The notes beneath the pieces were generated by a model. That model saw only the letters and a list, made by a program, of their open reading frames with translations. It made no database searches and had not been told where the DNA came from. A stretch of DNA of 20,926 nt from Mageeibacillus sp. UBA1257 (GTDB taxonomy: Bacteria > Bacillota > Clostridia > UBA1212 > UBA1257): NCBI GenBank assembly GCA_002308775.1, contig DBVT01000115.1, forward strand, positions 13,718 through 34,643. Reading direction: 5' to 3'. Shown piece by piece: positions 1-7,698 of this stretch (position 1 is its first letter; every line of letters begins with the position of its first letter). The translations under genes and the position numbers were made by a program.

Positions 1-876
1 TTCCAGAACTACGCTCTGTATCCTCATATGACAGTTTTCGAGAATATGGCTTTCGGTTTGAAACTCAGAAAGACACCTAAGGGCGAGATCAAGAAGAAGG
101 TTCAGGAAGCCGCAAGGATCCTCGAGATCGAACAATATCTCGACCGTTCCATCAAGGCTTTGTCCGGTGGTCAGAGGCAGAGAGTTGCGCTCGGAAGAGC
201 TATAGTCCGTGATCCGAAAGTATTCCTTATGGACGAACCTCTTTCAAACCTGGACGCTAAACTGCGTGCAACGATGAGAACTGAGATCATCAAACTCCAT
301 CAGAAACTGCAGACGACATTTATATACGTTACGCATGACCAGACAGAGGCTATGACGATGGGTACGAGGATCGTCGTTATGAAAGACGGTTATATCCAGC
401 AGGTCGACTCTCCTCAGAGACTTTACGAGAAACCCGTCAATATGTTCGTCGCGGGATTCATCGGAAGCCCTCAGATGAACTTCGTTGACACACGTGTCGA
501 GAAGAGCGGCGAGGATGTTCTCCTCAGACTCGGACAGACGAGATGGACAGTTAAATTGCCCGCTGAAAAAGGAAAGCTTCTCCTTGACCTCGGATACCTC
601 GACAAAGAAGTTGTTATGGGTGTTCGTCCCGAGCACGTACATGACGAGGCGATCTATCTCGATACATTCAAAGACAGCCAGATCGAATCTAAGATCGACG
701 TTGTCGAGCTCCTCGGTTCGGAGTCTCTGCTTTATATGATGATCGACCAGACGCTCTTCATTGCAAGAGTTAAACCGAGAGGCAATATCTTCGCGGGAGA
801 CGTTATGAGATTCGCTATCGATACGGATAAGGTCCACGTATTCGATAAAGAGACAGAGAACGTCATATTCAACTGA
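1..876 (+). CDS. Sugar ABC transporter ATP-binding protein, MsmX/UgpC/MalK type (5' truncated)
   Basis: This is the ATPase subunit of a carbohydrate-importing ABC transporter; by family it dimerises on the cytoplasmic face of a two-permease core and hydrolyses ATP. The frame is open from base 1, which begins inside the Q-loop (FQNYALYPHM), so the first 75-80 residues with Walker A lie outside the window. Visible are the signature LSGGQ (visible residues 54-58), Walker B with DEPLSNLD (from about 78), the H-loop histidine (about 112), and a C-terminal TOBE-like regulatory domain from about residue 150 containing the typical GVRPEH motif. No permease or binding-protein gene lies beside it, which fits the shared MsmX-like ATPases that serve several importers. 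The exact sugar cannot be told. The ATG at 28 is internal, not the start. It ends at a strong terminator. Confidence 0.93.
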   Translation, partial: FQNYALYPHMTVFENMAFGLKLRKTPKGEIKKKVQEAARILEIEQYLDRSIKALSGGQRQRVALGRAIVRDPKVFLMDEPLSNLDAKLRATMRTEIIKLHQKLQTTFIYVTHDQTEAMTMGTRIVVMKDGYIQQVDSPQRLYEKPVNMFVAGFIGSPQMNFVDTRVEKSGEDVLLRLGQTRWTVKLPAEKGKLLLDLGYLDKEVVMGVRPEHVHDEAIYLDTFKDSQIESKIDVVELLGSESLLYMMIDQTLFIARVKPRGNIFAGDVMRFAIDTDKVHVFDKETENVIFN

Positions 877-892
877 TTTTTACAGCCTACAG

Positions 893-931
893 GCGCGCGC
901 GAGATCGAAAGATCCGCGCGCGTTTTATTTT
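893..931 (+). terminator. Rho-independent terminator after the ABC ATPase gene
   Basis: A GC-rich hairpin has arms 893-906 and 911-923, closed by a GAAA (GNRA) tetraloop at 907-910 and interrupted by one bulged A at 902. It is followed directly by a T-rich run (923-931). It sits 17 bases after the stop codon and separates the transporter gene from the regulator gene. Confidence 0.93.
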
Positions 932-997
932 ATACGCGATTTTTCATATTATCTGTCCGTTTTTACCCGAAAAAATGATTCAAAAGTGTAAAAACTG

Positions 998-1027
998 TTG
1001 CAAAAATGTACAACGCTGTGGTATATT
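998..1027 (+). promoter_or_regulatory. Promoter of the PucR-like regulator gene
   Basis: TTGCAA (998-1003) and TATATT (1022-1027) are separated by 18 bases, as in a housekeeping sigma-A promoter. The predicted transcription start is near 1034. The in-frame ATG at 1006 lies inside this promoter, so translation must begin further downstream. Confidence 0.6.
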
Positions 1028-1065
1028 ATTACTTGTATAAGTATTTTTGGGCAGGTGTGTGCAAC

Positions 1066-2151
1066 TTGATAAGCACATTTGAAAAAAGAATACTTGACAA
1101 GATCGCCGGGCTGCTTGAAAATCCCGTGGGGGTTTGCAGGGAAGACGGCACGGTTTTGTACCCTGAAAAAACGAGAAAAAAAGTGCCTTTGAGATCACCT
1201 GAAAAAGCAGAAGCTTTCTTTTGCGAAGACGGATACTGTTTTCTGAAAACAGCGACGTCGGACGGAGAAACAGCATATCTCTTCTTGAGAGGCGACGAAG
1301 AAAATTGCAGGTCTGTTCTGAATTTGGCCTCCGTTGCTCTCGAAAAAGAAACAGAGAAAGAAACGCTCACAAAGGAAGATCTTTTAAGGGGCATCCTGCA
1401 GGGCAAGAGCGTCGGAAAGAGCGAGATCAAGGAAGCGATGAAGTCATCCCGCACGGATCAAAAGGTGACAGGAAGCGCAGTTATCTATGTCAAAGCGATC
1501 AGCCAGGGAGCTGTTTTTTCCGGTGACGATATAGAAGTACTTAAGAGCATTTTCCCTGTCGATGCGGGATTCGAGACTGTTCCGATGGAAAAGGACGCAG
1601 TCGCGGTGATCAGCTTTTTAACCAAGGAAAACGATTACGCGAACGTTATGGAGCTCGCCGGAGCGGTCAGAGAGACTATGCAGGCTGAGACGATGACGAA
1701 CGTATGTGTCGCTGTCGGAAACGAAGTGTCGTCATTTGATAAGATCAGTTCCTCATATGAGGACGCAGTGAGGATCTGCGAGACGGGTATTTCGTTCGGA
1801 CTTGTTGAAGGCGCTCTGGATGAGAAAAAACTCGGAGTCGCGTCGCTCGTATGCGAACTTCCCGAAGGCGTTTGCGAAAGATATCTCGAGAGTATACTCG
1901 GCAGCATCGACGCAGAGGAGAAAACGGGACGTGAACTGATCGATACAGTGAACTGTTTCCTTGAAAATAACCAGAATGTCAGCGAAACGTCGAGGGTGCT
2001 TTACGTGCACAGAAACACGCTGATGTACAGGGTAGAGAAATTCAACAAGCTGACGGGCCTCGACTGCACAAAATTCGAGGACGGAGTCAGGATCAGGCTT
2101 GCCATACAGATACTGAGGTACTTAAAGACGAAAAAACAGGCATCCGTTTGA
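1066..2151 (+). CDS. PucR/CdaR-type helix-turn-helix transcriptional regulator
   Basis: This is a cytoplasmic DNA-binding regulator. The C-terminal 60 residues match the HTH_30 domain of the PucR/CdaR group: an ENNQNVSETSRVLYVHRNTL segment, then YRVEK and a final helix ending in LAIQILRYLK. The central part resembles the GGDEF-like domain of CdaR proteins. The N-terminal 100 residues may be a degenerate sensor domain, but no ligand can be named. I place the start at TTG 1066, with an AGGTG Shine-Dalgarno eight bases upstream; the longer frame from ATG 1006 overlaps the promoter. The protein is then 361 residues. It has its own promoter, and the ftsE operon starts 69 bases downstream in the same direction without a clear terminator between. 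Whether it controls the envelope operon or the upstream transporter is unknown. Confidence 0.85.
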   Translation: MISTFEKRILDKIAGLLENPVGVCREDGTVLYPEKTRKKVPLRSPEKAEAFFCEDGYCFLKTATSDGETAYLFLRGDEENCRSVLNLASVALEKETEKETLTKEDLLRGILQGKSVGKSEIKEAMKSSRTDQKVTGSAVIYVKAISQGAVFSGDDIEVLKSIFPVDAGFETVPMEKDAVAVISFLTKENDYANVMELAGAVRETMQAETMTNVCVAVGNEVSSFDKISSSYEDAVRICETGISFGLVEGALDEKKLGVASLVCELPEGVCERYLESILGSIDAEEKTGRELIDTVNCFLENNQNVSETSRVLYVHRNTLMYRVEKFNKLTGLDCTKFEDGVRIRLAIQILRYLKTKKQASV

Positions 2152-2162
2152 TATTACGGATG
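2141..2162 (+). repeat. Perfect inverted repeat across the regulator stop codon
   Basis: CATCCGT (2141-2147) and ACGGATG (2156-2162) form a perfect 7-base inverted repeat with an 8-base spacer holding the stop codon (2149-2151). No T-tract follows, so it is not a standard intrinsic terminator. It could be an RNA hairpin between cistrons or an operator ahead of ftsE. Confidence 0.4.
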
Positions 2163-2220
2163 AGCACAAAAGATATGACGCCTTCAAAGCGCTGATTACA
2201 AATGAGAAAGGAAAAAGAAA

Positions 2221-2949
2221 ATGGAAGAGACCCGGAAAGAAATGAACGAAAACAAAGTCGCGAAGGAAAACGCAAAGCAGAATCCTTCGGCGATGGTTGA
2301 CATAAATAAAGTATCAAAAGTATATCCCAACGGAGTAGAGGCCTTGAAAAACGTCTCTTTTTCCATTGAGAGAGGCGAGTTTGTCTTCCTTATGGGCGCA
2401 TGCGGCTGCGGCAAGACGACGCTCATTAAACTGCTTATGCTCGAAGAGCGTCCCACATCAGGTAAAATAGTCTCCGCGAAGCGCGACTTGAGTAAGATAG
2501 GGAGACTCAGAGTATCAGGCTACAGACAGATGCTCGGCGTCGTATTCCAGGATTTTAAACTCATAAAAAAGAAGACCGTATTTGAGAATGTCGCGCTTGC
2601 GCTGGAGATCGTAGGAGCTTCGAGAAAAACGATAAAGGAAAAAGTGCAGCTTGCGCTTGCAGTCGTAGGACTGGAAGAAAAAGCAGACAGATATCCCGAG
2701 GAACTGTCAGGCGGAGAACAGCAGAGAGTGGCTGTCGCAAGGGCGATAGTGAACAGCCCCGAAATACTACTCGCTGACGAGCCTACAGGGAATCTCGATC
2801 CGGACAATTCGGAAGAGCTGATGAGGCTTTTCGATGAAATAAACAGCTACGGGACCACTGTAATCATAGCGACTCACGAGCAGGAGCTTGCGAGAAGCAT
2901 GAATAAGCGCATCGTAATGCTGGATCACGGGGAGGTCATCGCGTCTTGA
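2221..2949 (+). CDS. ftsE: Cell division ATP-binding protein FtsE
   Basis: This is the ATPase of the FtsEX complex, which lies under the membrane and drives FtsX to activate peptidoglycan hydrolases during division or elongation. The protein has 242 residues: Walker A GACGCGKT (59-66), the Q-loop VVFQDFKLI typical of FtsE, signature LSGGE (162-166), Walker B LLADEP with catalytic D186/E187, and the H-loop histidine 219. The first 24 residues form a charged, Lys/Glu/Asn-rich extension not usual for FtsE (about 228 residues). ATG 2221 is chosen because AGAAAGGAA lies upstream, whereas the internal ATG at codon 25 has no Shine-Dalgarno. Its stop overlaps the ftsX start in TTGA, so the two are translationally coupled. 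Walker A carries two cysteines, which is unusual. Confidence 0.95.
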   Translation: MEETRKEMNENKVAKENAKQNPSAMVDINKVSKVYPNGVEALKNVSFSIERGEFVFLMGACGCGKTTLIKLLMLEERPTSGKIVSAKRDLSKIGRLRVSGYRQMLGVVFQDFKLIKKKTVFENVALALEIVGASRKTIKEKVQLALAVVGLEEKADRYPEELSGGEQQRVAVARAIVNSPEILLADEPTGNLDPDNSEELMRLFDEINSYGTTVIIATHEQELARSMNKRIVMLDHGEVIAS

Positions 2950-3848
2950 GCAAGCTGAGAGTTTTCTTTTATACGCTGAAGCAGGGTTTTACCGGCCTTA
3001 AGAAGAATATTCTGATGATCCTGTCTTCGATTTACGTTATATTCGTGACGCTTCTGCTTATCGGATCGCTTTCGCTCGTTTCGAAAAACATTCAGAACGA
3101 ACTTGAAAGATACGCCGACAAGCCTGAGATCAGGATCGACTGTACATCTGAAGTCACGAACGCTGACGCCATTCTCCTGATGCGTAAGATAGAAGCCAAT
3201 CCGGCAGTATCGAGCATCGTATATATCACTAAAGAGGCAAACCTTGCGAAATTCCTCGAACTCCTCGGAGAGGATTCCGATCTTTTCCAGGATTATTCCA
3301 AAGGCGCAGAGGCGTTTTACGGATCGTTTGACGTGAAATTAAAGAGCGCGACCGCGGCTGAGCAGTTCGTCGAGGCGATGTACAAGATGGACGGCGTCGA
3401 ATATGTAAAGGACAATATCAGCGTCGTGAAAACATTCCAGAGGATCCAGACGACGATCAGAGTCACGACTTTGATCTCATCGATAATCCTCGGAATACTT
3501 TCTGTATTCCTGGTGGTCAATACCATCAGACTCACAGTTGTTGCGAGAAAAGAAAGCATAGAGATAGAAAAATATGTCGGAGCGTCCCATTTCTACATAG
3601 AGGGACCGTTCGTGATAGAAGGTATCGCAATAGGACTGATAGGAGCGGTGCTCTCGTTCCTCGGCTTGAAGCTTCTGTACAGTATAGTGAGCAAGAGATT
3701 GGCAAACTTGGGCACGGCGCTTTTTACGCTTATGCCTTTTGAGGAAGCGAGCAAGGGCTACCTGACAGCGTTTCTTATAGCCGGTATCGCCGTAGGTATC
3801 ATAGGAAGTCTTCTGGCGATCAGAAAATACGAAAAAGAGAAGACCTGA
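2946..3848 (+). CDS. ftsX: Cell division membrane protein FtsX
   Basis: This is the membrane partner of FtsE. It transmits ATPase-driven changes to an extracytoplasmic hydrolase. The 300-residue protein shows the FtsX layout: a first membrane segment at about 20-44, a large extracellular domain (about 45-170) that in this family binds the coiled coil of the hydrolase or its activator, and three more membrane segments near 175-198, 222-246 and 270-292. Motifs such as VVNTIRLTVVARKESIEIEK and the following KYVGAS are typical of the FtsX permease region. The start is TTG 2946, overlapping the ftsE stop, with GGGGAGG at 2929-2935 ten bases upstream. The next gene, 20 bases downstream, encodes the likely extracellular partner. 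Confidence 0.95.
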   Translation: MSKLRVFFYTLKQGFTGLKKNILMILSSIYVIFVTLLLIGSLSLVSKNIQNELERYADKPEIRIDCTSEVTNADAILLMRKIEANPAVSSIVYITKEANLAKFLELLGEDSDLFQDYSKGAEAFYGSFDVKLKSATAAEQFVEAMYKMDGVEYVKDNISVVKTFQRIQTTIRVTTLISSIILGILSVFLVVNTIRLTVVARKESIEIEKYVGASHFYIEGPFVIEGIAIGLIGAVLSFLGLKLLYSIVSKRLANLGTALFTLMPFEEASKGYLTAFLIAGIAVGIIGSLLAIRKYEKEKT

Positions 3849-3868
3849 TTTGAAAGAGGAGGCCAAAA

Positions 3869-5062
3869 ATGAGCAAGAATTTAAAATATTTGATCGGTTC
3901 ACTGCTTATATGCGTTACGGTTGCTTTTGCCGCAGTTTTTCTGTGTATTTCGGGCTTTTCGTCGACCTCACTCGAGGATCTTCAGAACGAAATAGAGAAC
4001 AAGCAGAACCAGTCTGAAAATATCGCAGAGAAAATAAACAATCTGAAGGATCAGAAGAAATCGACCGAGAAGACGGCAGCTCAGAACGAGGCTGAACTCG
4101 CAAGGCTGAGAAAAGAACTTTCAAAGGAATATACCGAGAAGGAAAAAGCTCTGGAAGAACTGAACGATTTGAAGTCCACTATTGAAGAAATAGACGGTTC
4201 GATCGCCGAGACTCAGGCAAAATACGAGAAAAACGTCACTGAGTTCCTCGAAAGAGCGAGAATTATGTACAGGTATTCCGATTATTCTACTCTCGAACTC
4301 GTTCTGGAGTCTAAAAATGTCCTTGATTTCAGCACGAGGGCGAATATGTACAAGCATATGATCTCCTACGACACGAATTTCCTCCAGGAGATCGAAGATC
4401 TTAAAAACGATCTCGATTCAAAAAAGGCATACCAGGAATCCATCAAAAACGACCAGGAGTCGATCATCACCGAGATCAACGCTATGATCGCGTATCTCAA
4501 GGCATCGGAAGAGAACACGCTGGCGAATTATAACAGCAATATCAACAAGCTGGAGAGCCTGAAAGAGCAGCAGGAAAAGCTCGAAAAGGAAGAAGCTGTT
4601 CTTGATGCGAAGATAAAACTTTTAATGGCAGAAAGTAAGAAATATACGTATGAAGGCGGTAAAATGCTCTGGCCTGCACCGTCATGGACGAGGATCTCCG
4701 ACGTTTTCGGCTACAGAGCGGTTCACCCGATAACAGGCCTTCCGGCATTCCACGGAGGAATCGATATAGCCGCGCCGGCCGGTTCTAACATTCTTGCCGC
4801 GGCAGGCGGAAAAGTCGTTGTCGTATCGTTCAGTTCGGGTTCGGGCAACTATATAGTGGTTGACCACGGCGGCGGTATTATGACGATGTACGCGCATGCT
4901 TCAAAGATAGTCGCGAAGGTCGGCGATACGGTAAAAAGAGGCCAGGTAATAGCTCTCGTAGGATCTACCGGAGCGTCGACAGGCAACCACCTGCATTTCG
5001 AAGTGAGAGTCGACAATACGAAGGTCGATCCGCTCATTTATCTCGATGTGCCCAATAAATAA
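3869..5062 (+). CDS. Coiled-coil M23 (LytM) murein hydrolase, probable FtsEX effector
   Basis: This is an exported or membrane-anchored peptidoglycan endopeptidase. Residues 7-29 form a hydrophobic signal or anchor. Residues 31-260 are rich in Glu, Lys and Gln and form a long two-part coiled coil like that of EnvC and PcsB, which docks on FtsX. Residues 268-397 are a peptidase M23 domain with the zinc and catalytic set His295 and Asp299 (HGGID), His343 (YAH) and His374/His376 (HLHFE). E. coli EnvC has lost these residues and only activates amidases; this protein keeps them, so it is probably itself a hydrolase. AGAGGAGG lies 7 bases before ATG 3869. Its place directly after ftsEX supports an FtsEX-gated role. 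The cleaved peptide bond cannot be told from sequence. Confidence 0.9.
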   Translation: MSKNLKYLIGSLLICVTVAFAAVFLCISGFSSTSLEDLQNEIENKQNQSENIAEKINNLKDQKKSTEKTAAQNEAELARLRKELSKEYTEKEKALEELNDLKSTIEEIDGSIAETQAKYEKNVTEFLERARIMYRYSDYSTLELVLESKNVLDFSTRANMYKHMISYDTNFLQEIEDLKNDLDSKKAYQESIKNDQESIITEINAMIAYLKASEENTLANYNSNINKLESLKEQQEKLEKEEAVLDAKIKLLMAESKKYTYEGGKMLWPAPSWTRISDVFGYRAVHPITGLPAFHGGIDIAAPAGSNILAAAGGKVVVVSFSSGSGNYIVVDHGGGIMTMYAHASKIVAKVGDTVKRGQVIALVGSTGASTGNHLHFEVRVDNTKVDPLIYLDVPNK

Positions 5063-5082
5063 ATCGAAAGCGTGAGAAATTA

Positions 5083-6075
5083 ATGAAATCCGACAGATTT
5101 ACCATCAAAATCAACGGAATAGTTCTCTTTATCGTTGCGGCGATCATTGTCGTCGCAACTGTTTTTATAACGTTCAAATTCGCAGATAAAGTTTTCTATT
5201 CCAAAGCGACAGTATCCGACAGCAGGAGCGTGGTCTTCGACGGCGATGACACCTCGAAGGAAAAAATAGCGAAGTTCAACGACATACTCAGATATGTAAA
5301 AGAAAACTATTACTACGCATACGACGAGAACGCGATCATAGAAGGAGCTATCGACGGAGCGATGAACGCTCTGAACGACAAATATTCACAATACTATAAA
5401 CCGGGAACAATGTCGGATTACAACGATTACGTTGACGGCATAGATCAGACGGGTGAGAATGTTCAGACTGTTTTTACGACAGATTATACCGGTAAGATCA
5501 AATATATCAGGATCTCTCAGTTCGGAAACGGCACAGGAGATGAATTCAAGGAAGTCATCTCGACCGTTATGACTGAAGGTTCGAAGGGAATAATCATAGA
5601 CCTCAGAGACAATCCGGGAGGTATCGAGACTGCCGCGACGACAGTTGCGGATATAATTTTACCGGAGGGAACGATCGCGACGGCAAAGGACAAAGATGGA
5701 AATATTGCAAAGACCATTCTGTCCGAAAAGACAGAGATCGACCTTCCGTTCGTCGTCCTTGTGAACGGTAAAACGGCATCGGCATCGGAGCTTTTAGCTG
5801 CCGCGCTTCAGGATTTTGAAAAAGCGACGCTTGTCGGAACGCAGACATACGGGAAAGCTGTAGGGCAGAAAAGGCACACATACGATTACGATGACAGCGG
5901 AATAAAACTGACTGTTTGGAAATATTTTACTCCCTCGGGAGACAGTATAGACGGAATAGGAATAACGCCTGATCATATTATCGAGGCGACTTCGGACAAG
6001 CCTGTTACGGAGCTGACGTATGAAGAAGACCCGCAGCTTCAGAAGGCGCTTGAAATAATAAGAACTGCTCCTTAA
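5083..6075 (+). CDS. Membrane-anchored S41 C-terminal processing peptidase lacking the PDZ domain
   Basis: This is a serine protease of the CtpA/CtpB/Tsp family acting outside the membrane. A single anchor lies at residues 12-33. The N-terminal helical segment (IEGAIDGAMNALNDKYSQYY) leads almost directly into the S41 core (GKIKYIRISQF, IIIDLRDNPGG, NGKTASASE). The catalytic pair is Ser233 and Lys258, with the 25-residue spacing seen in characterised Ctp proteases. CtpA/CtpB proteins usually carry a PDZ domain of about 90 residues between these parts that recognises substrate tails and controls the active site. Here only about 20 residues join them, giving 330 residues in all. The frame is unbroken, so this is a domain loss rather than a frameshift. 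The gene starts 20 bases after the M23 gene, with weak GTGAGAAA upstream of ATG 5083. Confidence 0.9.
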   Translation: MKSDRFTIKINGIVLFIVAAIIVVATVFITFKFADKVFYSKATVSDSRSVVFDGDDTSKEKIAKFNDILRYVKENYYYAYDENAIIEGAIDGAMNALNDKYSQYYKPGTMSDYNDYVDGIDQTGENVQTVFTTDYTGKIKYIRISQFGNGTGDEFKEVISTVMTEGSKGIIIDLRDNPGGIETAATTVADIILPEGTIATAKDKDGNIAKTILSEKTEIDLPFVVLVNGKTASASELLAAALQDFEKATLVGTQTYGKAVGQKRHTYDYDDSGIKLTVWKYFTPSGDSIDGIGITPDHIIEATSDKPVTELTYEEDPQLQKALEIIRTAP

Positions 6076-6093
6076 AGGCTGACAGGGTGAGAA

Positions 6094-6861
6094 ATGTACG
6101 GAGGATTTGAAAATTTTTACAACAGGGAGATGCCCGTTAAATATTACAGGGACACGGCTGTCTTTTTTGACAGAATGATGAAGAAATACGCGCGTCCTTA
6201 TTACACCGAAAATAACATCGTGCTCGATTGCGGTTGCGGAACGGGCATTCTGACTGATCTGCTCGCGCAAAAGGGATACGATATGATAGGCCTTGACGTC
6301 TCTTCCGCGATGCTCGATAAAGCGAGAGAAAACTGCGACGGATCAGGTAAAAATATACTCTGGCTGTGCCAGGATATGACTAAAATGGACCTTTACGGTA
6401 CTGTTGCGGGGATCATCTGCGCGACGGATACGGTCAACCATCTCACAACAGAAAAGAAACTGGACAAATTTTTCTCTCTCGCCTCAAATTATGTCGAACC
6501 GGGAGGGATCTTCGTGTTCGACGTGCTGACAGAGGAGTATTTCAAAGAAAAGATCGACGGAAACGTTTTCTTTGTGGACGAAGACGAATATACGTGCATC
6601 TGGCACGGAAAATACAGCGAAAAGAGCAGAATATGCGAGTATGAGATAACGTCGTTTGAAAAGGAAGACGAAAATTATTTCAGGAATGACGTATCTGTAA
6701 GGGAAAGATTTTACGGTATGGAAGAGATAACGGAGCGTCTCGAAAATGTCGGATTTGAGAACATAAAAACATTCGGAGGCACGTCTTTCGAGAAAGTTGA
6801 TAAAAACAGAGGGAGAATATATTTTGTGGCGGCAAAGCCCAAAATCAAACTCAAAAAGTGA
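6094..6861 (+). CDS. Class I SAM-dependent methyltransferase, substrate unknown
   Basis: A cytoplasmic Rossmann-fold methyltransferase of 255 residues. Motif I is VLDCGCGTGILT (residues 45-56), followed by the acidic motif II (IGLDVSSAMLDKAR), with a Methyltransf_25-like body and a C-terminal beta-rich cap. It starts 18 bases after the S41 gene with AGGGTGAG before ATG 6094, so it is probably the last gene of the ftsEX operon. The C-terminus lies just before the upp promoter. No substrate can be assigned. Relatives of this general type include small-molecule methyltransferases and enzymes annotated only by fold. I see no clear terminator between it and upp. Confidence 0.85.
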   Translation: MYGGFENFYNREMPVKYYRDTAVFFDRMMKKYARPYYTENNIVLDCGCGTGILTDLLAQKGYDMIGLDVSSAMLDKARENCDGSGKNILWLCQDMTKMDLYGTVAGIICATDTVNHLTTEKKLDKFFSLASNYVEPGGIFVFDVLTEEYFKEKIDGNVFFVDEDEYTCIWHGKYSEKSRICEYEITSFEKEDENYFRNDVSVRERFYGMEEITERLENVGFENIKTFGGTSFEKVDKNRGRIYFVAAKPKIKLKK

Positions 6862-6913
6862 TATAAACGTCTGAGAAAATGAAGATACGGGACAAAAATA
6901 GGGCGTTTTTTTG

Positions 6914-6942
6914 TAGACAAGCGGCGGGTTTTGTTCTATAAT
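6914..6942 (+). promoter_or_regulatory. Promoter of upp
   Basis: TAGACA (6914-6919, one mismatch to TTGACA) and a perfect TATAAT (6937-6942) are separated by 17 bases. The predicted start is near 6949, giving a leader of about 50 bases. That leader contains an AT-rich inverted repeat, AAAACAT (6947-6953) and ATGTTTT (6964-6970), which has no resemblance to a PyrR loop that I can see. Confidence 0.75.
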
Positions 6943-6998
6943 AACAAAAACATACAAAAGTGCATGTTTTACAGGAATAGAGAAGGAGAGTTGTAGAA

Positions 6999-7625
6999 GT
7001 GGGAAAAATATTCGTAATGGACCATCCGCTTATCGCGCATAAGGTCACAATGCTCAGAAACAAAGACACATCCGTAAAAGATTTCAGAGAGCTCGTTTAT
7101 GAAATAGCTCTGCTGATGGGTTACGAGGCGACGCACGATCTGCCGACAGAGGAAGTAACGGTAGAAACGCCTTTGATGGTCACAACAGGAAGACAGATCA
7201 AAAGACAGGTAGCGCTTGTTCCGATCTTAAGAGCAGGTCTCGGAATGGTAGACGCGATCATGAGGATCGTACCTGCCGCAAAAGTGGGTCACGTCGGACT
7301 CTACAGAGATCCCAAGACGCACAAGCCTGTTGAATATTACTGCAAGCTGCCTACAGACATAGAAGAGAGACAGGTACTTGTACTCGATCCTATGCTCGCA
7401 ACAGGCGGAAGCGCTGTAGCCGCAATAGATTTTATTAAAAAGCGCGGCGCCAATAACATCAAATTTATGTGTATAATCGCGGCTCCCGAAGGAATCGAAG
7501 TGCTTTCAAAGGCTCATCCGGATGTAGATATCTACATTGCCGCAAAGGATGAGAAACTCAATGAGCACTGCTACATTTTACCGGGACTCGGAGATGCGGG
7601 AGACAGATTGTTCGGAACGCTGTGA
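6999..7625 (+). CDS. upp: Uracil phosphoribosyltransferase
   Basis: A pyrimidine salvage enzyme: it joins uracil to PRPP to give UMP and pyrophosphate in the cytoplasm. The protein has 208 residues, the normal size. It shows the type I PRTase PRPP-binding motif VLDPMLATGGSA, the flexible-loop region (GRQIKRQVALVPILRAGLGM) and the uracil-binding C-terminus GLGDAGDRLFGT. The start is GTG 6999, with AAGGAGAG (6983-6990) eight bases upstream; the ATG at codon 7 has no suitable site. The gene is driven by its own near-consensus promoter, and no uracil permease is adjacent. No hairpin terminator is evident before the next gene 73 bases on, so some read-through is likely. Confidence 0.97.
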   Translation: MGKIFVMDHPLIAHKVTMLRNKDTSVKDFRELVYEIALLMGYEATHDLPTEEVTVETPLMVTTGRQIKRQVALVPILRAGLGMVDAIMRIVPAAKVGHVGLYRDPKTHKPVEYYCKLPTDIEERQVLVLDPMLATGGSAVAAIDFIKKRGANNIKFMCIIAAPEGIEVLSKAHPDVDIYIAAKDEKLNEHCYILPGLGDAGDRLFGTL

Positions 7626-7698
7626 TCGGAATAAAAGCAGTCGGAGCAGCAAAAGAGACATTTTGATTTTCCAAAGATAAAACCGGAGGATATTACGT

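Noticed and set aside
1006..1065. ATG 1006 as start of the PucR-like regulator
   Set aside because: It lies between the -35 and -10 boxes, and the added residues are unlike the family; TTG 1066 has a Shine-Dalgarno.
2297..2326. TTGACA-N18-TATATC promoter-like sequence inside ftsE
   Set aside because: It sits at the 5' end of ftsE, would leave no intact ftsE to express, and no downstream start near it has an RBS.
6947..6970. Inverted repeat in the upp leader as a PyrR or riboswitch element
   Set aside because: It is short and AT-rich and has no PyrR binding-loop sequence or riboswitch core; it is probably chance.
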